A stretch of DNA of 64,000 nucleotides from Pectinatus haikarae (lineage in GTDB: Bacteria > Bacillota > Negativicutes > Selenomonadales > Selenomonadaceae): assembly GCF_030813505.1 (NCBI RefSeq), contig NZ_JAUSUE010000013.1; one strand, given 5' to 3'. A program made the translations under genes and the position numbers. Under the pieces are notes generated by a model, which saw nothing but the letters and a program-made list of their open reading frames with translations, ran no database searches and was not told the origin of the DNA. The stretch's first letter is position 1. Each line of letters begins with the position of its first letter. Of this stretch, positions 35,380 to 44,372 are shown piece by piece.

Positions 35380-35415
35380 TATTTTGCTCCAGCACCGTGC
35401 CAAAGCTGCAGATGC

Positions 35416-36966
35416 TCAGACAATATTTTCCATTTCATGGATATCTGTGTTACTTTTGAATTGAACTGCCTCGGCAATATGCTTTTCCGTGATTGCAGGT
35501 GCATTATCCAGATCGGCAATGGTCCTGCTTACCTTGATTATTCTGTCATATGAGCGTGCACTTAATTTAAGCTGCTCGAATATAAGACCAAGCATATTTT
35601 GTGCCGCATCTGTCAGATGACAGAATTTCTTTATAAGCGCGTGATTCATCTGGGCATTGCAGTGAATCGCATATGCCGACAATCGTTTTGTCTGGATATT
35701 TCTCGCCTTTTCCACTCGTCGTCTTATACAAGCCGAATTTTCTGTTTTTTCCGATGTAATCATTTCCTTGTAATCAAGGCGTGGTACTTGAATATGAATA
35801 TCTATTCTATCAAGAAGCGGTCCTGAAATTTTTTTCGTATACCGTTTTATTTCATTTGGAGTGCACGTACATGCCCTGCTTTTATCATTAAGAAAACCGC
35901 ACGGACATGGATTCATTCCAGCCACCAGAATAAAATTTGAAGGGTATGTATAAGCACCGTTTACACGGACAATCGAAATTTGCCCGTCTTCAAGAGGTTG
36001 TCTCAACACTTCCAGAGTTATCTTGTTGAATTCCGGCAATTCATCAAGGAACAGAACTCCGTTATGGCTGAGAGTCACCTCCCCCGGTTTGGGAATACTG
36101 CCTCCGCCGATCATTCCCGCATTGGATATAGTATGATGCGGACTGCGAAAGGGCCGGCTGTCTATAAGCCCCCCTCCCGCTTTCATGAGACCGGCAATAC
36201 TGTAGATCTTGGTAATCTCCAGTGCCTCCTGTTTTGTCATAGACGGCAGTATCGATGGCATTCTCCTTGCCAGCATAGTTTTTCCTGTGCCGGGCGCCCC
36301 GCACATAAGAACATTATGCCCGCCCGCGGCGGCTATTTCCAGCGCCCGTTTAGCAGTATACTGACCCTGCACATCGGAAAAATCATCTTCGGCAATGTTA
36401 TCCGCTTTATTTTCTTTTATGGCCTCTGTCTCTTTCAACGCAGGATATAGTTTTTTCCTTTCGTTAAAAAAATCTATCAACTCAGCTAAACTCGTTATGG
36501 AATATACTTCCAGTCCGTCTACAAGAAGCGCCTCCTGTTCGTTGCCCTCAGGTATAAAAAGCTCTCTTATTTCCTGTCTGCGGCACTGAATAGCGATCGG
36601 CAGTATACCTCTGATACTGCGGAGATGCCCCTCCAGTGACAATTCTCCCGCAAACATTGCCTTCCCGCAGCGTTTCTGTGGAAGCAGACCGTAGGCTGCC
36701 AGAATTGACACTGCGATAGGCAGATCCAATCCACAGCCGTCCTTTTTCAGATCCGCCGGTGCCAGATTAATCGTTATCTTTTTTGGCGGCAGCTTTATAC
36801 CCGAATTTTTAATAGCCGTACGCACACGCTCTTTTGATTCCTTCACTGCTGCATCCGGCAGTCCGACTATATCGAACGCCGGCAGACCATTTGCTATATC
36901 GGCTTCCACCTCTATAAGAATTCCATCTATGCCGGCAGTTGCCGCACCGAAAATTTTGGCAAACAA
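35416..36966 (-). CDS. comM: ComM/YifB Mg-chelatase-like AAA+ ATPase
   Basis: A 516-residue helicase-like ATPase: N-terminal ChlI-like domain (GLPAFDIVGLPDAAVKESKERVRTAIKNSG), Walker A GAPGTGKTMLARR, Walker B GVLFLDELPEF, and a C-terminal zinc-like region CPCGFLNDKSRACTC. ComM extends branch migration during natural transformation. The TTG at 36966 follows GAGGGG. It sits next to a pilus operon, which fits a DNA-uptake role, though ComM genes are also common in non-competent bacteria. Confidence 0.9.
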   Translation of the reverse strand: MFAKIFGAATAGIDGILIEVEADIANGLPAFDIVGLPDAAVKESKERVRTAIKNSGIKLPPKKITINLAPADLKKDGCGLDLPIAVSILAAYGLLPQKRCGKAMFAGELSLEGHLRSIRGILPIAIQCRRQEIRELFIPEGNEQEALLVDGLEVYSITSLAELIDFFNERKKLYPALKETEAIKENKADNIAEDDFSDVQGQYTAKRALEIAAAGGHNVLMCGAPGTGKTMLARRMPSILPSMTKQEALEITKIYSIAGLMKAGGGLIDSRPFRSPHHTISNAGMIGGGSIPKPGEVTLSHNGVLFLDELPEFNKITLEVLRQPLEDGQISIVRVNGAYTYPSNFILVAGMNPCPCGFLNDKSRACTCTPNEIKRYTKKISGPLLDRIDIHIQVPRLDYKEMITSEKTENSACIRRRVEKARNIQTKRLSAYAIHCNAQMNHALIKKFCHLTDAAQNMLGLIFEQLKLSARSYDRIIKVSRTIADLDNAPAITEKHIAEAVQFKSNTDIHEMENIV

Positions 36967-36995
36967 TATAACCGCCCCTCGCTGTTATACTTTAA

Positions 36996-37571
36996 TCAAT
37001 AATGACCGGACCAACGCTTGAACAATTCATGTTCGATATGCAGCTGATCACATATTTTCCCGACCATGATATTCACTAAATCATCTATGCTCTGCGGTTT
37101 ATGGTAAAAACCCGGACACGCAGGAAGTATGCTCACGCCGATGCGGGACAATTTCAACATATTCTCTAAATGCAGAGGACTGAAGGGTGTCTCACGCGGC
37201 ACTAATACAAGACTGCGTCTTTCTTTTATTGTCACATCAGCGGCACGGGTAAGAAGATTATCAGCTAAACCCGCAGCTATCGCCCCCACTGTTTTCATCG
37301 AGCATGGAAGAATTACCATAGCTTCATATAAAAAAGACCCGCTTGCCACAGCAGCTCCTATATTATCAACATCATAAAGCGTATGGGCATACTTTAGAAG
37401 GTCTTCCGGCACCATTCCGCATTCATGCTGTAAAACGGTTTGTCCGGAATGAGTGACTACCAAATGTATTTCTATCCCGGTATCTTTCAATACTTCAAGA
37501 AGTTTCAATGCATAAATAGAGCCGCTTGCCCCTGTTATGCCAACAACTATGCGTTTTTTCATATTTTCCAT
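36996..37571 (-). CDS. ubiX: Flavin prenyltransferase UbiX
   Basis: A 191-residue flavoprotein: GITGASGSIYALKLLE at the start, SGSFLYEAMVILPCSMKTVGAIAAGLADNLLTRAADV, and VPRETPFSPLHLENMLKLS, the signature of UbiX. It makes the prenylated FMN used by UbiD decarboxylases. A UbiD partner is not in the window. The start choice (37571 or the ATG four codons later) is uncertain, since no strong ribosome binding site is present. Confidence 0.9.
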   Translation of the reverse strand: MENMKKRIVVGITGASGSIYALKLLEVLKDTGIEIHLVVTHSGQTVLQHECGMVPEDLLKYAHTLYDVDNIGAAVASGSFLYEAMVILPCSMKTVGAIAAGLADNLLTRAADVTIKERRSLVLVPRETPFSPLHLENMLKLSRIGVSILPACPGFYHKPQSIDDLVNIMVGKICDQLHIEHELFKRWSGHY

Positions 37572-37574
37572 ATA

Positions 37575-37934
37575 TTAAACTTCGAAAGCTCCCTTTATAT
37601 GATTTAGTTTATACGGACAGGGAGGATTATAATATATTTCGATCACATCAAAACGATAATTCAATGAATCATGCTGATGAAATAGAATATATAAATGTGC
37701 TGTGCGTATTATTTTTTGCTGCTTTCTGCGGTCCACCGCTTGTGCCGCTGTTCCATACAATGCATTTTTTCTTGTTTTCACTTCGACAAACACGATTACA
37801 TTTCTATGCTCAGCTATTATATCTATTTCACCGTATTTTGCAGTATAATTCATATCCAATATCTGATACCCGCGTGATTTCAAATAATCAGCTGCGATCT
37901 TTTCTCCCAGAAAGCCTTTTTCTCTTCCTCTCAT
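37575..37934 (-). CDS. yraN: YraN/UPF0102 nuclease-like protein
   Basis: A 119-residue small protein with the restriction-endonuclease-like core: GEKIAADYLKSRGYQILDMNY, GEIDIIA and FVEVKTRK. The E-D-ExK residues resemble the catalytic set of the PD-(D/E)XK fold. Function in the cell is not settled. It overlaps the upstream ylqH by 4 bases, hence translational coupling. Confidence 0.88.
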   Translation of the reverse strand: MRGREKGFLGEKIAADYLKSRGYQILDMNYTAKYGEIDIIAEHRNVIVFVEVKTRKNALYGTAAQAVDRRKQQKIIRTAHLYILFHQHDSLNYRFDVIEIYYNPPCPYKLNHIKGAFEV

Positions 37935-38239
37935 AGCTTTATATCCGGTGGTTTTTTACGTTTATCTATTCTATACACATATGCAAGTATTTGCGCCACA
38001 ACCGCATAAAGCGCAGGGGGGATTTCTCTGTCAAGTTCCAGTGCCATAAGCATACTGACAAGTGTTTTATCTTGATATACGGGCACGGAACTTCTTTGTG
38101 CGGCCTGTAATATGCTTTCAGCGGTATAGCCTCGCCCCTTGGCAACTATCTTAGGTGCTTTTCCCTCTTTTTCTCTGTAACGCAGCGCCACCGCCTTTTT
38201 ATCCAGGGCTGCGCCATTTTCATTATTATTTTCTTCCAT
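37931..38239 (-). CDS. ylqH: YlqH-like, FlhB cytoplasmic-domain homologue
   Basis: A 102-residue protein resembling the C-terminal cytoplasmic domain of FlhB: KAVALRYREKEGKAPKIVAKGRG, then SVPVYQDKTLVSMLMALELDREIPPALYAVVAQILAYVY. The NPTH autocleavage motif of true FlhB is absent. It follows YlqG as in Bacillus. GGGAG precedes the ATG. No flagellar genes are in the window. Confidence 0.82.
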   Translation of the reverse strand: MEENNNENGAALDKKAVALRYREKEGKAPKIVAKGRGYTAESILQAAQRSSVPVYQDKTLVSMLMALELDREIPPALYAVVAQILAYVYRIDKRKKPPDIKL

Positions 38240-38259
38240 GATATATTACTCCCGTTTTT

Positions 38260-40113
38260 TCACTCAATAGTACCGATTTTCAATTCAGTGAGATTCAACT
38301 TTGACTCATGAAGATATGAACGCAGTTCCGGCAGATAGTTTTCAAAAGATACAGCTGTATCCTCACTTGAGAAAGAAAGCCGAACATTCAGCTGCTGTTT
38401 ATTGTATAAACGCAGCACTATTTCCACAGCTCCCGCATTTTCAGTGAGACAGCAGACACGAAACCATGTCTCATACTGTTCTTCACCCGTTTCCGAATTA
38501 CGATGTCCTTCATTATAAACATTTATATACGCAGGATAACTTTTCCGCTCATCTAAGAATATGGGGAGAATAAAATCAAGAGATTTCTGAGCCGCCGACG
38601 AAGTAGAATCAGTAGGAAATGACTGCCCCATCACTTTTGCAAAATCACTGACATTTTCCCCTGCACGCTTTAAGGAACCGGCATCAGCATCATTAATCGT
38701 ACTTATATCACTTAGCTGAACAAATGCCCACAGTTTAGGTAAATTAGGAACATTGTTTCTCGCCGCAGCCTGCGATACAACACCGGGAATGTTGCCTTCA
38801 ACCACCTGCATTACCTTTTGCAGCTGCTCTACATCTTTTGGAGATAATATCTGTTGATTTCCGTTCACAAAATCTTTTAAAAGTGCAGTATCAGCGGAAC
38901 TAAGCTGTTTATTTTGTAAAAGGAGCTGACCTAAATCACGCAGGGCACTCATTGACTGTGCCGTATTGTTCATAAAATCCGGCACAGAGATTTCCTGCTG
39001 TATAGGTATATTGCTTCCCTGCGTCATCTGAGTTGCGGCAGCTTTTGTTGCCACCGAAAACGGCTGCTGCAGCATGTTCTTCATGTCAGGCGGCTCCGAA
39101 GCAGCGGAAGACACTGCCGAGTCGACTGCATTGCTGATTTTCTGCCCTGCTGCGGCTGTTTCAGCAGTGTCTTCCGCAATTACCCTGCCATTTTGTATAA
39201 CCGTAGGCCGTTCAGCTGCGGGCTGAGTACTTGCCCTGCCGCCACCAGAAGGATACTGCGGAACAGTATTTTTTTCTGTCCCGGCAAGACCGGCGTCATT
39301 GCCCATTTTTGCTCGGGCAGATTGCAGCTTTTCACCGCTGTCCTCTGCTGTACCGGTATTAATAACTTTCGCAGAAACAGCCTGTTGAACCGGACTATCC
39401 ACAGAAGGTTTGCCCCCTGTACCTTTGCCGCCGGCTGCCGCATCACTTTTAAAAAATGTATCTAAAATGTTTTTCAGCAGCCGTACATTATCATTTACTC
39501 CCGCCCGTTTATCTCCGGTATTACTTGTATTTTCAGCACCGGCAGTATCTGCAGGCTGTGTCTTGACCAATGTTTGCAGTGTTTCAGGCAGCTCAGAATC
39601 ATCCTTGTTGTTGAGTAAATTAAACGCTGTTTTTGACATATCTACCATACTGGGATACTGATTTTCCTGCGTCAAAAGTGAACGAAAATTATTCAGGAGA
39701 ACTTTTATATTATCCGGCAAGCCCGTATAATCGCCATTTTCCATTAATTCTCCCAGCTGCGACAGCATCTTGCCCAGTGAGGCCAGCTGATCAAAAGCAT
39801 ATCGTCTAGCCTGAAGAGCATCTCCCAAGCCCTGGGCCAATGTTTTATCAATGGAAAAGGCATCCTGCAAAAGCTGCTGAACGAGCTTTTGTATTTCCGG
39901 TGACAGATCATCTGTATTGATATTTTGTGCGCCAATAATATCAGAAAGCACTTTTGAAAGATCTGTTACCGCATTTTTTATTGCAACATTCGTCTGGGGA
40001 GAAGAGCCTGACGCATCGCCCACAGCCTGTGCAGAAGCAGTTTTTTTATCAACTGGGCCGGTAGGTTGTTGATTCGCTGTATTAGTTGGATTGATTCCAG
40101 ACTGTATGGGCAT
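38260..40113 (-). CDS. ylqG: YlqG-like protein with FliK-type C-terminal domain
   Basis: A 617-residue protein: Gln/Ala/Ser-rich, low-complexity N-terminal two-thirds, and a C-terminal domain (about 500-617) with FliK-like features (LDFILPIFLDERKSYPAYINVYNE, AGAVEIVLRLYNKQQLNVRLSF). Hook-length control proteins share this split between a long disordered ruler and a compact C-terminal domain. It sits with the FlhB-like YlqH. GGAGG precedes the ATG. The role in the absence of flagellar genes is unknown. Confidence 0.75.
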   Translation of the reverse strand: MPIQSGINPTNTANQQPTGPVDKKTASAQAVGDASGSSPQTNVAIKNAVTDLSKVLSDIIGAQNINTDDLSPEIQKLVQQLLQDAFSIDKTLAQGLGDALQARRYAFDQLASLGKMLSQLGELMENGDYTGLPDNIKVLLNNFRSLLTQENQYPSMVDMSKTAFNLLNNKDDSELPETLQTLVKTQPADTAGAENTSNTGDKRAGVNDNVRLLKNILDTFFKSDAAAGGKGTGGKPSVDSPVQQAVSAKVINTGTAEDSGEKLQSARAKMGNDAGLAGTEKNTVPQYPSGGGRASTQPAAERPTVIQNGRVIAEDTAETAAAGQKISNAVDSAVSSAASEPPDMKNMLQQPFSVATKAAATQMTQGSNIPIQQEISVPDFMNNTAQSMSALRDLGQLLLQNKQLSSADTALLKDFVNGNQQILSPKDVEQLQKVMQVVEGNIPGVVSQAAARNNVPNLPKLWAFVQLSDISTINDADAGSLKRAGENVSDFAKVMGQSFPTDSTSSAAQKSLDFILPIFLDERKSYPAYINVYNEGHRNSETGEEQYETWFRVCCLTENAGAVEIVLRLYNKQQLNVRLSFSSEDTAVSFENYLPELRSYLHESKLNLTELKIGTIE

Positions 40114-40128
40114 AAGAACATTCCTCCA

Positions 40129-40899
40129 TCAGAATTGCTTCATCGATTTAACTGGTTCAAACGAGCATCGGTGCAAGGGACATGGTCCATATTTATGCAG
40201 TGCCTCAAGATGTCTTGGCGTACCATATCCTTTATGGCTGGAAAAACCATATTCGGGATATTGCCTGTCGTACTCATCCATAAGCTGATCTCTTTCCACT
40301 TTTGCCACTATGGAGGCCGCCGCTATTGAAGCACTTTTGGCATCACCTTTTATGATGGACAAATGCGGTATATCAAGTGCATTCAGCGGCATAGCATCTA
40401 TCAGCACTTGCTGCGGTTTTACGCCTAAACTATAGATTGCATTATACATAGCATTCATTGAAGCCTGATATATATTTATACGATCAATCGTCTTTTCGTC
40501 TATCACCGACCTGCTCACAGCGATGGCTTTTTCCAAAATCTGCGCATAAATTTTTTCACGGGCCGCAGCCGACAATTTTTTTGAATCATTAAGACGCGGA
40601 ATATAACAGCCAACAGGTAAAATAACTGCCGCGGCAACGACTGGTCCGGCTAAGGGTCCCCGCCCCGCTTCATCTGTACCTGCTATATATTCGTTGCCTC
40701 CCGCCTGCAGCTCATATTCGTATTTATATAATTCATGCAGACGCTTTCTTTCTTGCATTTCCCTGTTATGACGGACGATGAGTTGCTGAACAGCTTTACG
40801 TTTATCATTTCTGACAAGTTCAGCAAAACTTTCATCCGTATCAAAAACCGAAAACTTATCGGCTATTTCTCTGACCGACATCTTTATTTTTGCATCCAT
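40129..40899 (-). CDS. rnhB: Ribonuclease HII
   Basis: A 256-residue RNase that cuts RNA in RNA-DNA hybrids and removes misincorporated ribonucleotides. The catalytic acids are in YIAGTDEAGRGPLAGPVVAAAV and in QVLIDAMPL; KGDAKSASIAAASIVAKVERD and YGFSSHKGYGTPRHLEALHKYGPCPLHR follow. Extra residues (about 1-70) are a feature of Firmicute RnhB. ATG at 40899 is five bases after AGGTGA. Confidence 0.93.
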   Translation of the reverse strand: MDAKIKMSVREIADKFSVFDTDESFAELVRNDKRKAVQQLIVRHNREMQERKRLHELYKYEYELQAGGNEYIAGTDEAGRGPLAGPVVAAAVILPVGCYIPRLNDSKKLSAAAREKIYAQILEKAIAVSRSVIDEKTIDRINIYQASMNAMYNAIYSLGVKPQQVLIDAMPLNALDIPHLSIIKGDAKSASIAAASIVAKVERDQLMDEYDRQYPEYGFSSHKGYGTPRHLEALHKYGPCPLHRCSFEPVKSMKQF

Positions 40900-40913
40900 T
40901 AGTATCACCTATA

Positions 40914-40955
40914 AAAAATACATCTTATTACCAATTCGGTATAAGATGTATTTTT
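40914..40955 (-). terminator. Intrinsic terminator between rbgA and rnhB
   Basis: A stem of about 18 bp with one bulged base (40914-40932 with 40938-40955) ends in a T-run on the minus strand. The rnhB ribosome binding site follows at once, so rnhB and the genes below probably rely on read-through or a promoter near here. Confidence 0.7.
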
Positions 40956-41056
40956 CCTTTGTCATGTACATATTTTTTACAGTGACTCAACAGCACTGCA
41001 ATATATCTGAAAAGAACCGCTCTGTCAATATAAACATCCCTAAAGACAGGTCATTA

Positions 41057-41929
41057 TCATACTGACGGTGACTCAAGAGAAATTTTTCCCAACCGCCCGC
41101 TTCGAAAATCTGTAAAGACAACAGTTGTTATTTTTTCCTCGTCCAATTTACCGCCCTTAAGCAGACAGCCGCGTTTTTTGCCTATTACTTCAAATAGTTC
41201 CTCCGTGCTGTCAGGCAGCACATCTATTTTATAACGTGTCATCAGGAAATGCGGATAATAATTCTGCATATATTCCAACAGAAGCAATGCTACTTTTTCC
41301 TTATCATAAATATCATCATTGACCGCCCCAGTGAAAGCGAGGTTGATTCCCACGGCAGGATCGTCAAATTTAGGCCATAACAAACCCGGCATATCCAGTA
41401 AATCTATATGTTTTCCTATGCGTATCCACTGTTTTGCCCGCGTCACGCCCGGACGATTTTCTGTCTTAGCCGCTACAGTACCTGCCAGCCGATTTATGAG
41501 CGAGGACTTGCCGACATTAGGGATGCCTACGATCATAGCCCTGGCATTACGCGGCCGTGCTCCCTTGGCAGCGAACTTAGCTGTCTGGCGCTGGGTCAGA
41601 TCATTGATCATATTTGTCAGTTCTTTGATGTTTTTACCCTGAACTGAATCTACTGCCATAGCTGATTTGCCCATACGTTTATAAAACGTTATCCACTCAC
41701 GTGTTATTGCCGGATCTGCAAGATCTGCCTTATTCAAAACAATAGCATGCGTTTTTCCGCTGATCATTCCAGCCAGCATGGGATTTGAACTTGAAAGAGG
41801 TATACGGGCATCCAAAAGTTCTACGACAATATCAACCAGTTTCAAATTTTCTTCGATCAGTCTCCGGGCTTTCGTCATGTGCCCTGGGAACCACTGAACC
41901 AAAGGTATATCCGGTTTTTGTTCTTCCAT
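41057..41929 (-). CDS. rbgA: Ribosome biogenesis GTPase RbgA
   Basis: A 290-residue circularly permuted GTPase: the NKADL (G4) motif comes before GIPNVGKSSLINRL (G1) and DMPGLLWP (G3). WFPGHMTKARR at the N-terminus is the family hallmark. It matures the large ribosomal subunit. The ATG at 41929 follows GGAGG. It neighbours lepB, rplS and rnhB as in Bacillus. Confidence 0.94.
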   Translation of the reverse strand: MEEQKPDIPLVQWFPGHMTKARRLIEENLKLVDIVVELLDARIPLSSSNPMLAGMISGKTHAIVLNKADLADPAITREWITFYKRMGKSAMAVDSVQGKNIKELTNMINDLTQRQTAKFAAKGARPRNARAMIVGIPNVGKSSLINRLAGTVAAKTENRPGVTRAKQWIRIGKHIDLLDMPGLLWPKFDDPAVGINLAFTGAVNDDIYDKEKVALLLLEYMQNYYPHFLMTRYKIDVLPDSTEELFEVIGKKRGCLLKGGKLDEEKITTVVFTDFRSGRLGKISLESPSV

Positions 41930-41995
41930 TTGTTCCTCCAAACAGATCATAAATTACTGAACAATTTCAAAATTTTTAACACATATCGATTTTGG

Positions 41996-42022
41996 AAAAA
42001 AAGCGCCGGTTTTTACCGGCGC
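41996..42022 (-). terminator. Intrinsic terminator after lepB
   Basis: GCGCCGGT (42003-42010) pairs with ACCGGCGC (42015-42022), and seven Ts follow on the minus strand. It lies 20 bases after the lepB stop. Confidence 0.88.
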
Positions 42023-42041
42023 CGGAACAATCCGCTGTTAA

Positions 42042-42584
42042 TTATTTTCCTTCTGCAGCCATGGCCAGTGTATGCAGTTCACTCAGCGGCCAAAACACCA
42101 GGACAGCTTTTCCTTTTATCAGATTGAACGGTACAAAACCCACGTCGGTAAACCGACTGTCTTCAGAATTGTTGCGATTATCTCCCATTACAAAGATATG
42201 CCCTTCAGGAATAGTTGTAAGAGGGTAATCGCCTCTTGTCTGGCTAAGAATAAAGGGTTCATTCTGCAGTTCGTTGTTAACAAAAACATGCCCATCCTTT
42301 ATTTCAATAGTATCTCCGGGAAGGGCTATCACTCTTTTAATAAAATCTCGGCTGGTATCTCTGGGATATTGAAAAATCAATATTTCTCCCCGTTTGGGTT
42401 CACGCAGCCGATAGATAAATTTATTCACTACCAAACGTTCATGGTTTACCAATGTCGGTTGCATAGAAGGTCCGTCAACAAGATAAAGTTCAACGATAAA
42501 ATGTCGTATAAACAAGGCCAATACTACTGCAATAGCTATTGATATGATCCAGTCTTTTATTTCCGCGCCTAATGATTTATTCAT
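42042..42584 (-). CDS. lepB: Signal peptidase I
   Basis: A 180-residue inner-membrane peptidase: one N-terminal helix (ISIAIAVVLALFIRHFIVE), catalytic Ser40 in DGPSMQPTL and Lys83 in DFIKRVIALPGD, then GHIFVMGDNRNNSEDSR. It removes signal peptides from exported proteins. The ATG at 42584 follows GGAGG and gives the usual Bacillus-type length; a longer frame to 42818 runs into rplS and is rejected. Confidence 0.94.
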   Translation of the reverse strand: MNKSLGAEIKDWIISIAIAVVLALFIRHFIVELYLVDGPSMQPTLVNHERLVVNKFIYRLREPKRGEILIFQYPRDTSRDFIKRVIALPGDTIEIKDGHVFVNNELQNEPFILSQTRGDYPLTTIPEGHIFVMGDNRNNSEDSRFTDVGFVPFNLIKGKAVLVFWPLSELHTLAMAAEGK

Positions 42585-42632
42585 ATTCGGCCTCCAACAT
42601 ATAAACTTTTCGCAAAAATCACAACTGCATAT

Positions 42633-42661
42633 AAAAAAGGACTGCCATAAAGCCACAGTCC
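42633..42661 (-). terminator. Intrinsic terminator after rplS
   Basis: GGACTG (42639-42644) pairs with CAGTCC (42656-42661) and six Ts follow on the minus strand. It lies 15 bases after the rplS stop. Confidence 0.8.
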
Positions 42662-42675
42662 CCAATAATAAACTA

Positions 42676-43020
42676 TCAGCGTCTTTCCTTGATACGGGCA
42701 GCTTTACCTGTAAGATTGCGTAAATAGTAAAGTTTTGCTCTGCGTACAACGCCTCTGCGCACGACATCAATTTTTTCCAGACGCGGAGAGTGTACCGGAA
42801 AAGTACGTTCCACGCCAATACTGTAGGAAATTCTTCTTACAGTGAACATTTCGCGTACGCCACTGCCCTGACGGGCAATAACAACCCCTTCAAACATCTG
42901 AATACGTTCATGTGTACCTTCAACTACTTTTACATGTACACGAACTGTATCTCCCGGTTGAAATTGGGGAATGTCCTTTCTAAGCTGTTCCTGTTCCAAT
43001 ACTTGGATAATATTCATCAT
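42676..43020 (-). CDS. rplS: 50S ribosomal protein L19
   Basis: A 114-residue protein with FQPGDTVRVHVKVVEG, RIQMFEGVVIARQGSGV and a basic C-terminus (RRAKLYYLRNLTGKAARIKE). It sits at the 30S-50S interface. Two ATGs in tandem (43020, 43017) follow AAGGAGG; the second has the better spacing. It has a terminator of its own and a 90-base gap from trmD that could hold an L19 leader. Confidence 0.95.
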   Translation of the reverse strand: MMNIIQVLEQEQLRKDIPQFQPGDTVRVHVKVVEGTHERIQMFEGVVIARQGSGVREMFTVRRISYSIGVERTFPVHSPRLEKIDVVRRGVVRRAKLYYLRNLTGKAARIKERR

Positions 43021-43114
43021 TTTTCCTCCTTAATATCAGCCGTTCGTGGCAATGCAAACCAGAGGACCGACTGCGATACCTTCTAAGTTTAGCATAATTT
43101 AATTTTCGGTGCAA

Positions 43115-43849
43115 TCATTTTTTCATTTTTTCCAGCAATGCTATTTCGTCCTTTGTCAGAGGATAATCGGCCAGCAAGTCAGGGCGTTTTGAAAACGTTT
43201 CTTCCAATGCTTTACTTTTTCGCCAAAGAGCTATTTTAGAATGATCTCCCGAAAATAGAATATCAGGGACCGGCATTTTCTTATATTCACGAGGCCGCGT
43301 ATACTGGGGATGTTCCAATAATCCATTATAAAAAGAATCTGTGGAAGCCGATTCCTTTGATCCAAGAACTCCGGGAAGCATACGCGAAACAGCATCAACA
43401 ATAACCATGCAGGCGAGTTCGCCTCCTGTCAAAACATAATCACCTATGGAAATTATCTCATCGGCTAATTTTTCTGTTATGCGATTATCAAATCCCTCAT
43501 AATGTCCGCAAATGAAGATCAACGAATCGTATTGCGAAAGCTGCCGGGCCTTCTCCTGTGAAAATGTCTGCCCGCCCGGACACATGAGCAGTACACGGGA
43601 TGTAAATTTCGGCGGAATTGCATTTTTTATATTTGCCACAGAGCGAAAAAAAGGTTCTGGCTTTAAAACCATTCCAGCCCCGCCGCCAAAAGGCGCATCA
43701 TCTACCTGATGATGCTTGTCATAAGTAAAATCACGTGGATTTGTAAAAAATATATCAATAATATTTTTATCAGCAGCCCGTTTAATAATACTGTGCCCAA
43801 AAGGTCCATGAAACATCTCGGGAAATAAAGTCACTATGTCTATTTTCAT
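43115..43849 (-). CDS. trmD: tRNA (guanine37-N1)-methyltransferase TrmD
   Basis: A 244-residue SPOUT methyltransferase that methylates G37 of tRNAs: IVTLFPEMF at the start, DDAPFGGGAGMVLKPEP, the knot region YVLTGGELACMVIVDAVSRMLPGVLG, and QYTRPREYKKMPVPDILFSGDH. ATG at 43849 lies one base after the rimM stop, so the two are coupled. Confidence 0.94.
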   Translation of the reverse strand: MKIDIVTLFPEMFHGPFGHSIIKRAADKNIIDIFFTNPRDFTYDKHHQVDDAPFGGGAGMVLKPEPFFRSVANIKNAIPPKFTSRVLLMCPGGQTFSQEKARQLSQYDSLIFICGHYEGFDNRITEKLADEIISIGDYVLTGGELACMVIVDAVSRMLPGVLGSKESASTDSFYNGLLEHPQYTRPREYKKMPVPDILFSGDHSKIALWRKSKALEETFSKRPDLLADYPLTKDEIALLEKMKK

Positions 43850-43850
43850 G

Positions 43851-44372
43851 TCAATCTTTTTCCGGCCATATAACATCCATACGTTTGTGTTCTATGTCTA
43901 TCTTGGTGACCATTTTTTTTAATGCAGGCAGCAAAATAGGTTCGGCAGACTCAGTACTTTTTATAACATAGACATCATTGCTGCCCGTTTTCAGTACGTT
44001 TATTATTGTTCCCAATACAATACCTTCTTCATTCCAGACCTTGAGTCCGACTATATCAAAAGTATAATATTCACCTTCAGCAAGAGGAGCTGCTTCTCCG
44101 CGTTCTACCCGCAGAAGTTTTCCCGTGGCCGCAGCTGCTTTTTCCCTGTCATCAAAACCTTTTATATCCATTATGATAAAGTCATTATGATACTGGACAG
44201 TATTTATTTCTACTAAGGTATCGTCTATATAAGCACTGCGCATTTTTAAAAACCTCTCAGGGAAATCAGTGAGCGGATAAACACGTATAGCCCCTCTTAT
44301 CCCGTGGGGTCTGCCTATTTTTCCAACAACAATAAAATTTTTATCAGTCACGCATTTCGATAATTTTTCCAT
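43851..44372 (-). CDS. rimM: 16S rRNA processing protein RimM
   Basis: A 173-residue ribosome maturation factor: VVGKIGRPHGIRGAIRVYPLTDFPERF in the N-terminal domain, and a PRC-barrel at the C-terminus (YYTFDIVGLKVWNEEG, VIWPEKD). It binds S19 and aids 30S maturation. The start is either 44372 (ATG) or a GTG about 7 codons later overlapping the ylqD stop; neither has a strong ribosome binding site. Confidence 0.92.
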   Translation of the reverse strand: MEKLSKCVTDKNFIVVGKIGRPHGIRGAIRVYPLTDFPERFLKMRSAYIDDTLVEINTVQYHNDFIIMDIKGFDDREKAAAATGKLLRVERGEAAPLAEGEYYTFDIVGLKVWNEEGIVLGTIINVLKTGSNDVYVIKSTESAEPILLPALKKMVTKIDIEHKRMDVIWPEKD

